A stretch of DNA of 64,000 nucleotides from RGIG9041 sp045657265 (GCA_045657265.1 JAZOSU010000012.1:1-64000); one strand, 5' to 3'; counted from the first letter of the stretch, positions 35,232 through 43,938 are shown. Numbers and translations: made by a program. The notes: generated by a model from the letters alone, not told the origin.

Positions 35232-37571
35232 ATGAAAATTAAAAGACTTTTAAGTTTTCTTATGGTTGTATGTTTGATGCTTTCAATGCTCTCAGTTCTT
35301 GCTTTCGCAGATGAAACCGAAACAACAGGTGAAGCTACAGATACAACAGCAGCAACTACCGAATCAACAGAAGAATCAGCTGATGTTGATAAGGCTGAAA
35401 ATGGTGAAGTTATAGTAACCGAAGAAGGTATGACAGGTGATGGTACAACAGGTAATATTGAAGATTTAGCTTCATTTACACTTGTATCTGAAAATAAAAA
35501 TCTTGCCTTTTATTTAAATGATATTACAGGATTTTTTGCTATCCTTAATAAAAAGACAAACGCAATTTGGTACTCAAACCCTCTTGATTGGGAAAAAGAC
35601 CAGATAGCTAAATCAAGCAACTTGGAACAGCTTCGTTCACAGCTTGTTGTTACATATCTTAATGCAAGCTATGATACATTGACTATAGCTTCTACAAAAG
35701 CTCATATAGTTTCTGAACATGCTGGCAACAAACAAATTTTAACTTATGTATTTAGCGGTGCAACCCGTAACTTTTCTATTCCTGTATCTTATGAACTTAA
35801 AGATGATTATCTTGATATTCAAGTAATGGTTGATGATATTGAAGAGAATTCTGATGCAAGAATTACTCAGATAACACTCCTTCCTTTCTTAGGCGCAGCA
35901 GGATTGAAAGACAATGGTTATGCACTTATTCCTGACGGTAGTGGTTCTCTTATGACTTTCAATAAGACATGTAAGAACCTTAGCCAGTATACCGGTTATG
36001 TTTATAACCGTGACATAACAGCTTCTTCTAACTCTTCAACATATGTTGATTTGAATGAAACAATTAGCCTTCCTGTTTATGGTATAAATAAAAACGGTGC
36101 AGGTTATGTTGCTGTTGTTACAGAAGGAACAGGTGTTGCTGCTATAAAATGTAGTGTAAGCCGTTTGTTTAACTCTTATAACAATGTTTGTGCTCATATG
36201 ATAGTTAGAGATACACAGACACGTAAGAATTCAACAGGTTCAGCAGGTCTTGGTGTTTATTATAGTGAGGAAAGAAGTGGCAACCTTGGACTTAGAGTTT
36301 ATCCGTTAGATTCTGACAAATCTTCATATGTTGGCATGGCAGAAAAGTACAGACAATACCTTATTAAAGAGCAGGGACTTACTAAGCTTGATAAATCGAG
36401 TGCAGTAGCAAATGCTGTTAATATTGATTTGTTCTGTGCCGCAAAATCACCAATGCATTTTCTCGGTATTCCTTATACAGGTATAAAGGAACTTACTTCT
36501 TTCAATGAAGTTAAGGATATTATTTCTGAACTGAAAAGTAAAAATGTTAATAATATGGTAATTACTCTTTCAGGTTGGAATGATGGCGGACTTGAGACTA
36601 CAGTTTCTACTAAATTCAATCCTGAATCTAAAATTGGTGGATTGAAAGATGCTCAGTCTCTTATTCAGTTCGCAAAAGATCAAGGCGCTACGCTTGTTTT
36701 TGATAGTGATGTACAGTCTTATTATTCATCTACATCTAAAGTTAAAAAATTCCAGCATACAGCGTTTACCCTTTCAAGAACTCCTGTAACTTTGTACCCG
36801 TTCTCTAAATCTTTGAATGCATCTGTTATGACAGGTAAGTTCCATCATTTGATTCATCCAAGATATATGGTTGAATTTGCATGTAGTTTTGTTGATAACG
36901 CTAAATCTTACGGTGTTGAAAACTTTTCATTTAAGACTGCAGGTGTTGATCCATACGCTGCTTATAATAAAAATGATCTTCTTTCAAGAGATAAATCAGT
37001 TAATCTTATGGGAGAACTCTTTAAATCAGTTGCTTCAAAAGCTGATGGTATTATAAGTACTAAAGTTGGTAATTCATTTGTTCTCGGAAGCGTCGACAAT
37101 ATAGTTGAAACTCCTGTATATTCAAGCTATTTGATTATGTCACAGACTTCAGTTCCGTTCTATCAGATTGCACTTCGTGGTTATGTAAATATGGCGCCTG
37201 AGGCATTAAACCTTTCATCAGAGGTTACAGAACTTGAACTCAAGTGTGCTGAATCAGGTCTTAGCTTGTTCTATCAGCTTATGGATGCACCTTCAACAGA
37301 TTTGCTTGATACATCTTTCGCTGATTATTATGCTTGTTCTTATGATGATTACTCAGGCATTTTAGTTGATACATATAACAGAATGAAAGCTGTTTATGAT
37401 GCTGTTGGTACAAGTGCTATTAACGGACATCAGATTTTCAACGAAAATGTCAGAATCACATCATATGTAAACGGCGCTAAAGTTTATGTTAACTATGGCG
37501 ATAAAGAAACCATTGTAAATGGTGTTAAAGTACCTGCAAGAGGTTATGTAGCAGTAGGAGGTGGAAAATAA
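35232..37571 (+). CDS. Secreted DUF5696 protein, possible glycoside hydrolase-like
   Basis: A 779-residue exported protein with signal peptide (LSFLMVVCLMLSMLSVLAFA), a Thr/Glu-rich linker, and a domain I assign to DUF5696. The N-terminal half (about 75-390) is a beta-rich module with LAFYLNDITGFFAILNKKTNAIWYSNP and ALIPDGSGSLM. The second half (about 400-690) reads like a TIM barrel (FNEVKDIISELKSKNVNNMVITLSGW; GATLVFDSDVQSYY). A sandwich plus barrel layout is seen in glycosidases acting on O-glycans, but no catalytic residues can be assigned. The C-terminus ends in a small beta domain (VRITSYVNGAKVYVNYGDKE). The ATG at 35232 has GGGGAG 8 bases upstream. Confidence 0.75.
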   Translation: MKIKRLLSFLMVVCLMLSMLSVLAFADETETTGEATDTTAATTESTEESADVDKAENGEVIVTEEGMTGDGTTGNIEDLASFTLVSENKNLAFYLNDITGFFAILNKKTNAIWYSNPLDWEKDQIAKSSNLEQLRSQLVVTYLNASYDTLTIASTKAHIVSEHAGNKQILTYVFSGATRNFSIPVSYELKDDYLDIQVMVDDIEENSDARITQITLLPFLGAAGLKDNGYALIPDGSGSLMTFNKTCKNLSQYTGYVYNRDITASSNSSTYVDLNETISLPVYGINKNGAGYVAVVTEGTGVAAIKCSVSRLFNSYNNVCAHMIVRDTQTRKNSTGSAGLGVYYSEERSGNLGLRVYPLDSDKSSYVGMAEKYRQYLIKEQGLTKLDKSSAVANAVNIDLFCAAKSPMHFLGIPYTGIKELTSFNEVKDIISELKSKNVNNMVITLSGWNDGGLETTVSTKFNPESKIGGLKDAQSLIQFAKDQGATLVFDSDVQSYYSSTSKVKKFQHTAFTLSRTPVTLYPFSKSLNASVMTGKFHHLIHPRYMVEFACSFVDNAKSYGVENFSFKTAGVDPYAAYNKNDLLSRDKSVNLMGELFKSVASKADGIISTKVGNSFVLGSVDNIVETPVYSSYLIMSQTSVPFYQIALRGYVNMAPEALNLSSEVTELELKCAESGLSLFYQLMDAPSTDLLDTSFADYYACSYDDYSGILVDTYNRMKAVYDAVGTSAINGHQIFNENVRITSYVNGAKVYVNYGDKETIVNGVKVPARGYVAVGGGK

Positions 37572-38548
37572 TGGCTAAACTTAATTTTCTTAAAAAATCC
37601 ACTGCAGATGCTGCTGTAACAGTAACTTCTGTTACTAAGATAAAAGCACCAAAGAAGAAAAAGGTTATATCTTATGAGAAAAAACAGGGCTTTGTTGGTT
37701 TTATGTTTACTTTGCCTTGGCTCATCGGTTTTCTTATGTTTTTCTTTGTTCCTGCAATTAAATCTATTGAGTTTTCTTTCTCAGATGTAAAAATCTTTGA
37801 AAACTATGCAACTGAATGGAACAATTTTGCAAACTATATTACTATTTTTACTAAAAACGTTAACTTCATTCAGAATCTTTCAACTACGTTTGGTGATCTT
37901 GCCATCAACGTACCTGTAATTCTTGTTTTCAGCTTGTTTGTAGCTGTACTTTTGAACAGAAAATTTATTGGACGTGGTCTTGCAAGAGCGGTATTCTTCC
38001 TTCCGGTTATCGTTACAACCGGTGTTGTTATGACTGCATTTAACGGTGCATCTGACTCTTCAAAAGTATTTGAAGGTGACGTTTCTAACGGTATCTTGTT
38101 CTCAACTATGAACTCAACTGCAGTTCTTAAAGAACTTGGTCTTTCAGAACAGATAACAGGATATTTGATTTCTATATCTGACAGAATATTTGACGTTGTT
38201 TGGGATTCAGGTATTCAGATAATTCTCTTCCTTTCAGCTCTTCAAGGTATTTCACCGGCTCTTTATGAAGCTTGTGACGTTGAAGGTGCTACTGCATGGG
38301 AAAAATTCTGGCTTATCACTTTTCCAAGCGTTTCGCCGATTATCCTTGTTAACATTATCTATACCATTGTTGATACATTCTCTGACCCATCAAATGCGGT
38401 TCTCCATCAGATAGATGAGCTTATCACTGCAACATTTGACTATGGTCAGGCAGCTGCAATGGTTTGGGTATATTTCGTAATAGTTCTTGCTATTATCGGA
38501 CTTGTGTTCCTTGTATGTAAGAAACTTATCTTCTATGAAGTAGATTAA
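37571..38548 (+). CDS. Sugar ABC transporter permease (MalF/UgpA-type), second pair
   Basis: A 325-residue permease with six helices and a long basic N-terminus (KIKAPKKKKVISYEKKQ). The EAA loop is EACDVEGATAWEKFWLITFP. A loop between helices 3 and 4 (about residues 155-200, NGASDSSKVFEGDVSNG) is longer than in most relatives. It shares a TAATG overlap with the DUF5696 gene. Its sequence differs clearly from the first MalF-type permease, so it is not a recent duplicate. Confidence 0.9.
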   Translation: MAKLNFLKKSTADAAVTVTSVTKIKAPKKKKVISYEKKQGFVGFMFTLPWLIGFLMFFFVPAIKSIEFSFSDVKIFENYATEWNNFANYITIFTKNVNFIQNLSTTFGDLAINVPVILVFSLFVAVLLNRKFIGRGLARAVFFLPVIVTTGVVMTAFNGASDSSKVFEGDVSNGILFSTMNSTAVLKELGLSEQITGYLISISDRIFDVVWDSGIQIILFLSALQGISPALYEACDVEGATAWEKFWLITFPSVSPIILVNIIYTIVDTFSDPSNAVLHQIDELITATFDYGQAAAMVWVYFVIVLAIIGLVFLVCKKLIFYEVD

Positions 38549-38562
38549 GGAGGTGGATTAGA

Positions 38563-39570
38563 ATGAATATTACTAAAGCTGTTGTTTCTCAGTTTACCAC
38601 TCATAAAGGTAAAAAAACAGATAAGCGTTTGTGGCTTAATATTTTAACCAAATTCTTTGGAAAACTTGCTGTAACAATCATTTTGGTCGGCCTTGCATAT
38701 GTAATTCTGTATCCTCTTATTTTCTGTATATCACAGGCATTCCGTGATCCTATGGATATGTATGATCCTACAGTTATTTACATTCCCAGAAATGTTACTT
38801 TACAAAACTTTATAGATGCATGGGACTTTCTTGAGTATCCAAAGATTCTTATGAACACAGTAAACGTTTCTTTGTGGCCAACACTTTTGCAACTTGTAAC
38901 TTGTGCTCTTGCAGGTTACGGTTTTGCGAGATTTAAGTTTAAAGGCAGAGGTATTCTTTTTGCTTGTGCACTTCTTACTTTTATAGTTCCGCCTCAGGCA
39001 ATTTCAGTTCCTCTCTTTACAACTTTCCGTTATTATGACCCATTCTATATTTGTTCAGGTCTTAACTTAGTTGGTGTTTTACCGGATAATTATATTGATA
39101 TTACTGATACATTGTGGTCATTTATATTACCTGCTTTGTTTGCAAACGGTCTTAAGAGTGGTTTGTTTATATTTACATATAGACAGTTCTTTAAAGGTAT
39201 TCCTAAAGAACTTGAAGAAGCTGCTTACATTGACGGTTGTGGTTCAATAAAAACATTTATCAAAATTATTGTTCCCAATGCAGTTCCTTCATTTGTAACT
39301 GTATTTCTTCTCAGTCTTGTTTGGTACTATAACGATTACTATACAGTACCGTTATTCTTACCAAGAACTGAAGTTCTTTCAGGTTCACTCAGTAATATGT
39401 ACCAGAATATGACAACTGTAGGTGGTTTATATTCAGGCGTTGACCCACTCTTGGTATTTCCTATTTGGCGTGCAGGAATTATTCTTTATATTATTCCGCT
39501 TCTCATTATTTTCTTGATATTCCAGAGAAAATTCACTGAATCTATCGCTAAATCAGGTATCGTTGGTTAA
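38563..39570 (+). CDS. Carbohydrate ABC transporter permease (MalG/UgpE-type), second pair
   Basis: A 335-residue permease with six helices and the EAA motif EEAAYIDGCGSIKTFIKIIVP. It is longer than the usual 275-290 residues because of an extended N-terminus and an insertion between helices 3 and 4 (DPFYICSGLNLVGVLPDNYIDITDTLW). It ends FTESIAKSGIVG, typical of the group. RBS AAGGAGGTGG. It is the last gene of the operon, closed by a strong terminator. Confidence 0.9.
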   Translation: MNITKAVVSQFTTHKGKKTDKRLWLNILTKFFGKLAVTIILVGLAYVILYPLIFCISQAFRDPMDMYDPTVIYIPRNVTLQNFIDAWDFLEYPKILMNTVNVSLWPTLLQLVTCALAGYGFARFKFKGRGILFACALLTFIVPPQAISVPLFTTFRYYDPFYICSGLNLVGVLPDNYIDITDTLWSFILPALFANGLKSGLFIFTYRQFFKGIPKELEEAAYIDGCGSIKTFIKIIVPNAVPSFVTVFLLSLVWYYNDYYTVPLFLPRTEVLSGSLSNMYQNMTTVGGLYSGVDPLLVFPIWRAGIILYIIPLLIIFLIFQRKFTESIAKSGIVG

Positions 39571-39582
39571 TTTACTAAAAAT

Positions 39583-39616
39583 ATATGCGCTCTAAATTAG
39601 AGCGCATATTTTTTTA
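39583..39616 (+). terminator. Terminator of the glycan-transport operon
   Basis: ATATGCGCTCT and AGAGCGCATAT form an 11-bp stem around AAATT, followed by a run of seven T. Confidence 0.88.
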
Positions 39617-39620
39617 CAAT

Positions 39621-39655
39621 AAAAAAGCTGTAACATTATTTGTTACAGCTTTTTT
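39621..39655. terminator. Terminator of uxaC (bidirectional)
   Basis: AAAAAAGCTGTAACA and TGTTACAGCTTTTTT form a perfect 15-bp stem with a 5-base loop. T-rich ends on both strands allow it to end uxaC and back up the preceding terminator. Confidence 0.85.
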
Positions 39656-39657
39656 AA

Positions 39658-41025
39658 TTAAAAATTGAAATAGTTTTCTGCGTTATGCAGACAAATACCG
39701 CTAATGATTTTTCCTAGCATTTCGTGGTCATAAGGGTATTCTCCATTTTCAACCCACTCTCCGAGTAAATTACATAATATTCTTCTGAAGTATTCGTGAC
39801 GTGTGTATGAAATGAAACTACGTGAATCCGTAAGCATTCCTACAAATGTTCCTAATACTCCTAAATTAGCAAGTGTTTTAAGTTGTGCTTCCATTCCGTC
39901 TCTCTGATCACAGAACCACCAACCTGAGCCTAATTGGATTTTACCGAAATAGGGGGCAGCCTGAAAATTTCCAAGCATGGTACCTAATACATAATTATCT
40001 TTGGGATTAAGATTATAAAGTATTGTTTTAGGAAGATAATTGCTGTTTGCAAATTTATTTAATAACTTCGATAAATTCGCGGCTATATTTTCATCTGCAA
40101 TAGAGTCAAAACCTACGTCTGGACCTAATTTTTCATACATTTTAGCATTGTTGTTTCTAAGTGCGCCGATGTGAATTTGCATAGTCCAATCACGTTTTGA
40201 ATATTCTTTTGCACAATGTTCTAAAATAGCAGTTCTGTAAATATCAGCTTCAATATCAGAAATTTCTTCGCCTTTTATTGACTTATTGAATACTTTTTCA
40301 GCATTTCCAAGCTGATACGGAATGTAAGTAAGCGCGTGATCAGAAATTCTACAACCGTTTTGATGAAAATAGTCGATTCGTTCAGTTATTGTATTTAACA
40401 ATTCATCGTAAGTTGTAATATTCGCGTTTTTAATGTACGGCATAAAAGTTTTTGCTGTTATTTCAACCAATAAGTCAGGTCTGAAAGTAGGTAAGACTTT
40501 ACAAGCAGTAAATTCTTTTGCAAGTTGTTTGTGATATCTGAGATCATCCATTGGTGCATCAGTTGTGCAAACAACTTTTACTTTTGAGCGTTCAATCAAT
40601 TTCTGTGGCGTAAAATCATCGGTCTGTAACAACTCATTACATTTATCGAAAATTTCATCTGCTGTTTTTTCTGTAAGAGGTTGTTCAATTCCGAAATATC
40701 TTGAAAGCTCAAGGTGAGTCCAATGATAAAGAGGATTTCCTATTGCGTAAGATAAAGTTTTTGCAAACATTCTGAATTTCTCTCTGTCATCACCGTCACC
40801 GGTCATATATTTCTCGTCAATTCCGCAAGAACGCATTGCACGCCATTTATAGTGGTCTCCACCAAGCATTAACTCTGTTATGTTTTTAAATTTTTTATTT
40901 TCGGCAATTTGTTTTGGATTCAGGTGACAATGATAATCAATTATATCTAAATCTTTTGCATAATTATCATAGAGTTCTTTTCCTGTTTTGTTATAAAGCA
41001 TAAAATTCTCATTAATAAAAGCCAT
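39658..41025 (-). CDS. uxaC: Glucuronate isomerase UxaC
   Basis: UxaC isomerises D-glucuronate to D-fructuronate (and galacturonate to tagaturonate), the entry step of hexuronate breakdown. The 455-residue protein has the amidohydrolase-like start YDNYAKDLDIIDYHCHLNPKQIAENK (HxH metal motif), then MQIHIGALRNNNAKM, YVLGTMLGNFQ and GMLTDSRSFISYTRHEYFRRILC. Length fits the family (about 465). The next two steps are encoded at 14.8-16.7 kb. A consensus promoter overlapped by a cre site lies upstream. It is divergent from spoVAC. Confidence 0.95.
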   Translation of the reverse strand: MAFINENFMLYNKTGKELYDNYAKDLDIIDYHCHLNPKQIAENKKFKNITELMLGGDHYKWRAMRSCGIDEKYMTGDGDDREKFRMFAKTLSYAIGNPLYHWTHLELSRYFGIEQPLTEKTADEIFDKCNELLQTDDFTPQKLIERSKVKVVCTTDAPMDDLRYHKQLAKEFTACKVLPTFRPDLLVEITAKTFMPYIKNANITTYDELLNTITERIDYFHQNGCRISDHALTYIPYQLGNAEKVFNKSIKGEEISDIEADIYRTAILEHCAKEYSKRDWTMQIHIGALRNNNAKMYEKLGPDVGFDSIADENIAANLSKLLNKFANSNYLPKTILYNLNPKDNYVLGTMLGNFQAAPYFGKIQLGSGWWFCDQRDGMEAQLKTLANLGVLGTFVGMLTDSRSFISYTRHEYFRRILCNLLGEWVENGEYPYDHEMLGKIISGICLHNAENYFNF

Positions 41026-41045
41026 AATATACCTCCATTTTTATT

Positions 41046-41074
41046 ATTATATCAAAAAATGTAAGCGATTTCAA
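41046..41074 (-). promoter_or_regulatory. Promoter of uxaC
   Basis: On the minus strand TTGAAA (41074-41069), a 17-bp spacer and TATAAT (41051-41046), 20 bp before the start codon. RBS ATGGAGGTAT. Confidence 0.72.
41059..41074 (+). promoter_or_regulatory. CcpA cre site at the uxaC promoter
   Basis: ATGTAAGCGATTTCAA matches every position of the cre consensus WTGNNARCGNWWWCAW. It covers the uxaC -35 element and half the spacer, a position that would block transcription. This predicts carbon catabolite repression of glucuronate use. Confidence 0.7.
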
Positions 41075-41152
41075 TGCGTAATTTTATCTTTGAATAATTT
41101 TGAGTTTTATTATAAAAATAAGAATATAAGCTTAATGCTAAGGAGAGCAATA

Positions 41153-41596
41153 ATGAAGATCGATAAATATAATTATAACGAATACGTTAAAAAGAAAACT
41201 CCGAATTCTCCGATAATTAGAAATTGCATTTTTTCTTTTTTGGTCGGTGGTTTGATTTGTACATTAGGTCAAGTAATAAGAAATGTTTCTGTTTATTTAG
41301 GCATGGGAACAGAACAAGCTAAAATATTTACGCCTATAGTTTTGATTTTTTTAGGTGGTCTGTTAACTGCAGTTGGTATCTATGATAAAATTGGTAAATA
41401 TGCCGGCGGGGGAAGTATTGTTCCGATAACAGGATTTGCTAATTCTATTGTTTCTTCGGCTATTGAATTTAAAAAAGAAGGTTTTATAATGGGACTTGGT
41501 GCGAAAATTTTCACCGTAGCAGGACCGGTGATCGTCTACGGAGTAGTGGCTTCGGTGATTTATGGCTTAATTTATTGGACAACAACATTATTCTAA
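41153..41596 (+). CDS. spoVAC: Stage V sporulation protein AC (SpoVAC)
   Basis: SpoVAC is an inner-membrane, mechanosensitive channel component needed for dipicolinic acid movement in spores. The 147-residue protein has the family sequence YVKKKTPNSPIIRNCIFSFLVGGLICTLGQ and four hydrophobic segments. GIYDKIGKYAGGGSIVPITGFANSIVSSAIEF is the strongest signature. AAGGAGAG is 7 bases before the ATG at 41153; an upstream in-frame ATG has no site. The expected neighbour spoVAD is 1.3 kb away, separated by a terminator, yitT and an araD relic. Confidence 0.94.
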   Translation: MKIDKYNYNEYVKKKTPNSPIIRNCIFSFLVGGLICTLGQVIRNVSVYLGMGTEQAKIFTPIVLIFLGGLLTAVGIYDKIGKYAGGGSIVPITGFANSIVSSAIEFKKEGFIMGLGAKIFTVAGPVIVYGVVASVIYGLIYWTTTLF

Positions 41597-41636
41597 CGAA
41601 AAAGGCTTGACCGTTTGGTCAAGCCTTTTTCGTTAT
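41595..41636. terminator. Bidirectional terminator spoVAC/yitT
   Basis: An 18-bp perfect stem (41595-41612 with 41617-41634) holds AAAAAGGCTTGACC and GGTCAAGCCTTTTT around GTTT, with T-rich ends on both strands. It closes spoVAC, so spoVAD cannot easily be read from the spoVAC promoter. Confidence 0.88.
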
Positions 41637-41638
41637 TT

Positions 41639-42502
41639 CTACTTTATACGTTTAAAATTGCCATAGGTTTCGTTTACCATTTCTAAGTAGGAAAAAGTAT
41701 TGTCATATTTCGAAACGATTTTTTGAAAATCATTCAGCTGATGTTTGTTTACAATACAGATTAAAAGCGATTTTTTGGCACCTGTATATGTTCCAATGGC
41801 ATCTATTTGTGTACAACCGTGATGTAGCTTTTGAGTGATTTCTTCAATAAATTCGTCCCGGTGGGTGGTGATAATGGTGAATTTATATGCTGTTTTGGTG
41901 GATTTAAGTAATAGGTTACCGACAAATGTGGATATGAAGCAGTATAGCATACATAATGCCATCGGCTTATAATTAAGCGAGTTACCGGCATATACAAAAA
42001 CAGAAAAAACAGCAACAAATCCATTCAGGATAAAAGTTACAACAAAGAAATTGGTATCAGGTCTTACCTTGTTTATATAGCGAGAAACTATATCTGTACC
42101 GCCTGTAGAAGTGTTATTTCTAAAGCAAACGCCGTAAACAACACCTGCAAGCACACCGCTGATAATTACAGGATAGATAGTATCATGACCAAGTGCGTTA
42201 TATTGAATAAAAGATAAATTTGAGTTTTGAAGTAACAAAAAGGCAAAAGAATAAACAAGCGAAAACAACATAGATTTGACAGCAAAATCTTTTTGTACCA
42301 AAAAATAAGATAAAGCAGACAACGGAATGTTGATTAGCAATGACATAAAACTTATACTGAATCCGGTTTTATATTGAATCATAGTTGCGATACCGTTTAA
42401 ACCGGCTGGTGCAAAATTATTAGTAATAATAAAAACATAGTAAACAACAGCCAATAATAGTGCACTTAAAACAATTTGTGAATAACTAAGTATTTTTTTC
42501 AT
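41639..42502 (-). CDS. YitT family membrane protein (DUF2179)
   Basis: A 287-residue protein with about five N-terminal membrane helices and a C-terminal soluble DUF2179 domain. The family pattern includes NNFAPAGLNGIATMIQYKTGFS and NTSTGGTDIVSRYINKVRP. The DUF2179 part has the usual FTIITTHRDEFIEEITQKLHHGCTQIDAIGTYTGAKK. Function is unknown. It is inserted in opposite orientation between spoVAC and spoVAD, with its own promoter. Confidence 0.88.
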   Translation of the reverse strand: MKKILSYSQIVLSALLLAVVYYVFIITNNFAPAGLNGIATMIQYKTGFSISFMSLLINIPLSALSYFLVQKDFAVKSMLFSLVYSFAFLLLQNSNLSFIQYNALGHDTIYPVIISGVLAGVVYGVCFRNNTSTGGTDIVSRYINKVRPDTNFFVVTFILNGFVAVFSVFVYAGNSLNYKPMALCMLYCFISTFVGNLLLKSTKTAYKFTIITTHRDEFIEEITQKLHHGCTQIDAIGTYTGAKKSLLICIVNKHQLNDFQKIVSKYDNTFSYLEMVNETYGNFKRIK

Positions 42503-42581
42503 AATACACCTTTTATAATTTTACTGTTAATATAAATTAACATATTTTTAAACAGTTGTGTTATTTATTTTGTAATATATA

Positions 42582-42609
42582 ATTATATTGCAAAATAAAT
42601 AATTGTCAA
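42582..42609 (-). promoter_or_regulatory. Promoter of yitT with overlapping palindromes
   Basis: On the minus strand TTGACA (42609-42604), 16-bp spacer, TATAAT (42587-42582). A 24-bp near-perfect palindrome at 42570-42593 (TTGTAATATA, TAAT, TATATTGCAA) covers the -10. A second palindrome, TGTTAAT-ATAA-ATTAACA, is at 42526-42543. Repressor control is plausible. Confidence 0.6.
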
Positions 42610-42689
42610 GAATGTTTTAGTGTGCTTAAAAAATAAAAAAGCTTTTTTAACCAATCTAAAACTTAAAAAAACGATCTTATACTTTTAAT

Positions 42690-42864
42690 TTGGGGAAATG
42701 TTTCAGCTATAGACGAAATCTTTATGGAAATATAATTGAAGAGAATTTAAATCCATCATCAGATATTCCGACACATATTGAATCATATAAGGTTTTTCTG
42801 ATATTGGCGGTGTTACTCATGCTGATGTTTTTTATGGTGAAATACCGTTTTATTTTTTAAAATG
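42690..42864 (+). pseudogene. Relic of an L-ribulose-5-phosphate 4-epimerase (araD) gene
   Basis: Short in-order pieces in different frames match the class II aldolase family AraD. They are WGNVSAID, then NLYGNIIEENLNPSSDIPTHIESYKVF (AraD has KPSSDTPTHRLLYQAF), then DIGGVTHADVFYGEIP (AraD has GGIVHTH and GTTHADYFYG). At least two frameshifts and an internal deletion between GGV and THADVFYG are present, and the 5' and 3' thirds are missing. The match is from memory of the E. coli sequence. It shows that a sugar-metabolism gene once stood here and decayed. Confidence 0.75.
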
Positions 42865-42924
42865 AGCATAATTTTTTATAAAAATAAAATAATTATCTTA
42901 TATAATATTTTTAATGAGGTAATT

Positions 42925-43935
42925 ATGGGTAAGAAAATTGGTAAACGTACATTAGAATTTAAAAAAAATATTTCTGTAGTCAGCTATGCAAATATAGTTG
43001 GCAAATTTGAAGGGGAAGGGCCTCTTTCAAAATATTTTGATGTAATAGTAAATGATGAATATTATGGCGAGGACACATATGAAAAAGCAGAAGTGAAATT
43101 GCAAAAAAACGCTTTTAATTTGGCAATGCAAAAAGGAATGTTGAATAATTCAAGTATTGATTTTATTGCATCAGGTGATTTGCTTAATCAGTGTATTTCA
43201 TCAAGTTATAGCGTACGCGATAATGATATACCTTTTGTAGGATTATTCGGTGCTTGTTCTACTATGGCACTTTCAATTATTATATCAGCACTCAGTATCG
43301 AAAGCGGTTTTTCAAATTTATCAGCAGGCGTAACTTCGTCTCATTTTTGCACTGCTGAAAGACAGTTCAGACAACCACTTGAATATGGCGGACAGAAACC
43401 GCCAAGTGCTCAACGCACGGTAACTGCCGGAGCGGCTGTTATATTGGGTAATTGTGAAAGGAAAGTTAAAATATCTAAAATTTCAATCGGAAGTGTTATT
43501 GATTATTTAATTACAGATGCAAATAATATGGGAGCGGCAATGGCCCCTTCAGCTGCTGATACTTTATCTTGTTATTTTTCTGATACAAATACAAAACCTG
43601 AAGATTATGATTTAATTCTGACAGGTGATTTAGGTTCTGTCGGTAAATCAATTATGTCAGATCTTATGAAAGAAAAAGGTTTTGATATAGATTCTGTCTA
43701 TAATGATTGTGGGTGTATGATTTTTGATTCAAAAAAACAGGACACACACGCAGGCGGTTCGGGTTGCGGATGTAGCGGAGCAGTGTTGACAGGCTATGTT
43801 TTACCGAAAATTTCATATGGAGAGTTTAAAAACGTATTATTTATGTCAACGGGCGCTTTGATGAGTCCTACTGCTTCTATGCAAGGGGAAAGTATACCGG
43901 GAGTTGCACATCTTATTAATTTTGTAGGAGAATAA
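42925..43935 (+). CDS. spoVAD: Stage V sporulation protein AD (SpoVAD)
   Basis: SpoVAD binds dipicolinic acid in the spore SpoVA channel and has a thiolase-like fold. The 336-residue protein has the conserved FVGLFGACSTMALSIIISALSIESG, AVTSSHFCTAERQFRQPLEYG-type block, and the C-terminal GSGCGCSGAVLTGYVLPKI. ATG 42925 has GAGGTAATT upstream; a longer in-frame start has no site. Because spoVAC and its terminator are 1.3 kb upstream, this gene needs its own promoter. GCATA at 42866-42870 could be a sigma-G -35, but the -10 is weak. Confidence 0.95.
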   Translation: MGKKIGKRTLEFKKNISVVSYANIVGKFEGEGPLSKYFDVIVNDEYYGEDTYEKAEVKLQKNAFNLAMQKGMLNNSSIDFIASGDLLNQCISSSYSVRDNDIPFVGLFGACSTMALSIIISALSIESGFSNLSAGVTSSHFCTAERQFRQPLEYGGQKPPSAQRTVTAGAAVILGNCERKVKISKISIGSVIDYLITDANNMGAAMAPSAADTLSCYFSDTNTKPEDYDLILTGDLGSVGKSIMSDLMKEKGFDIDSVYNDCGCMIFDSKKQDTHAGGSGCGCSGAVLTGYVLPKISYGEFKNVLFMSTGALMSPTASMQGESIPGVAHLINFVGE

Positions 43936-43938
43936 ATT

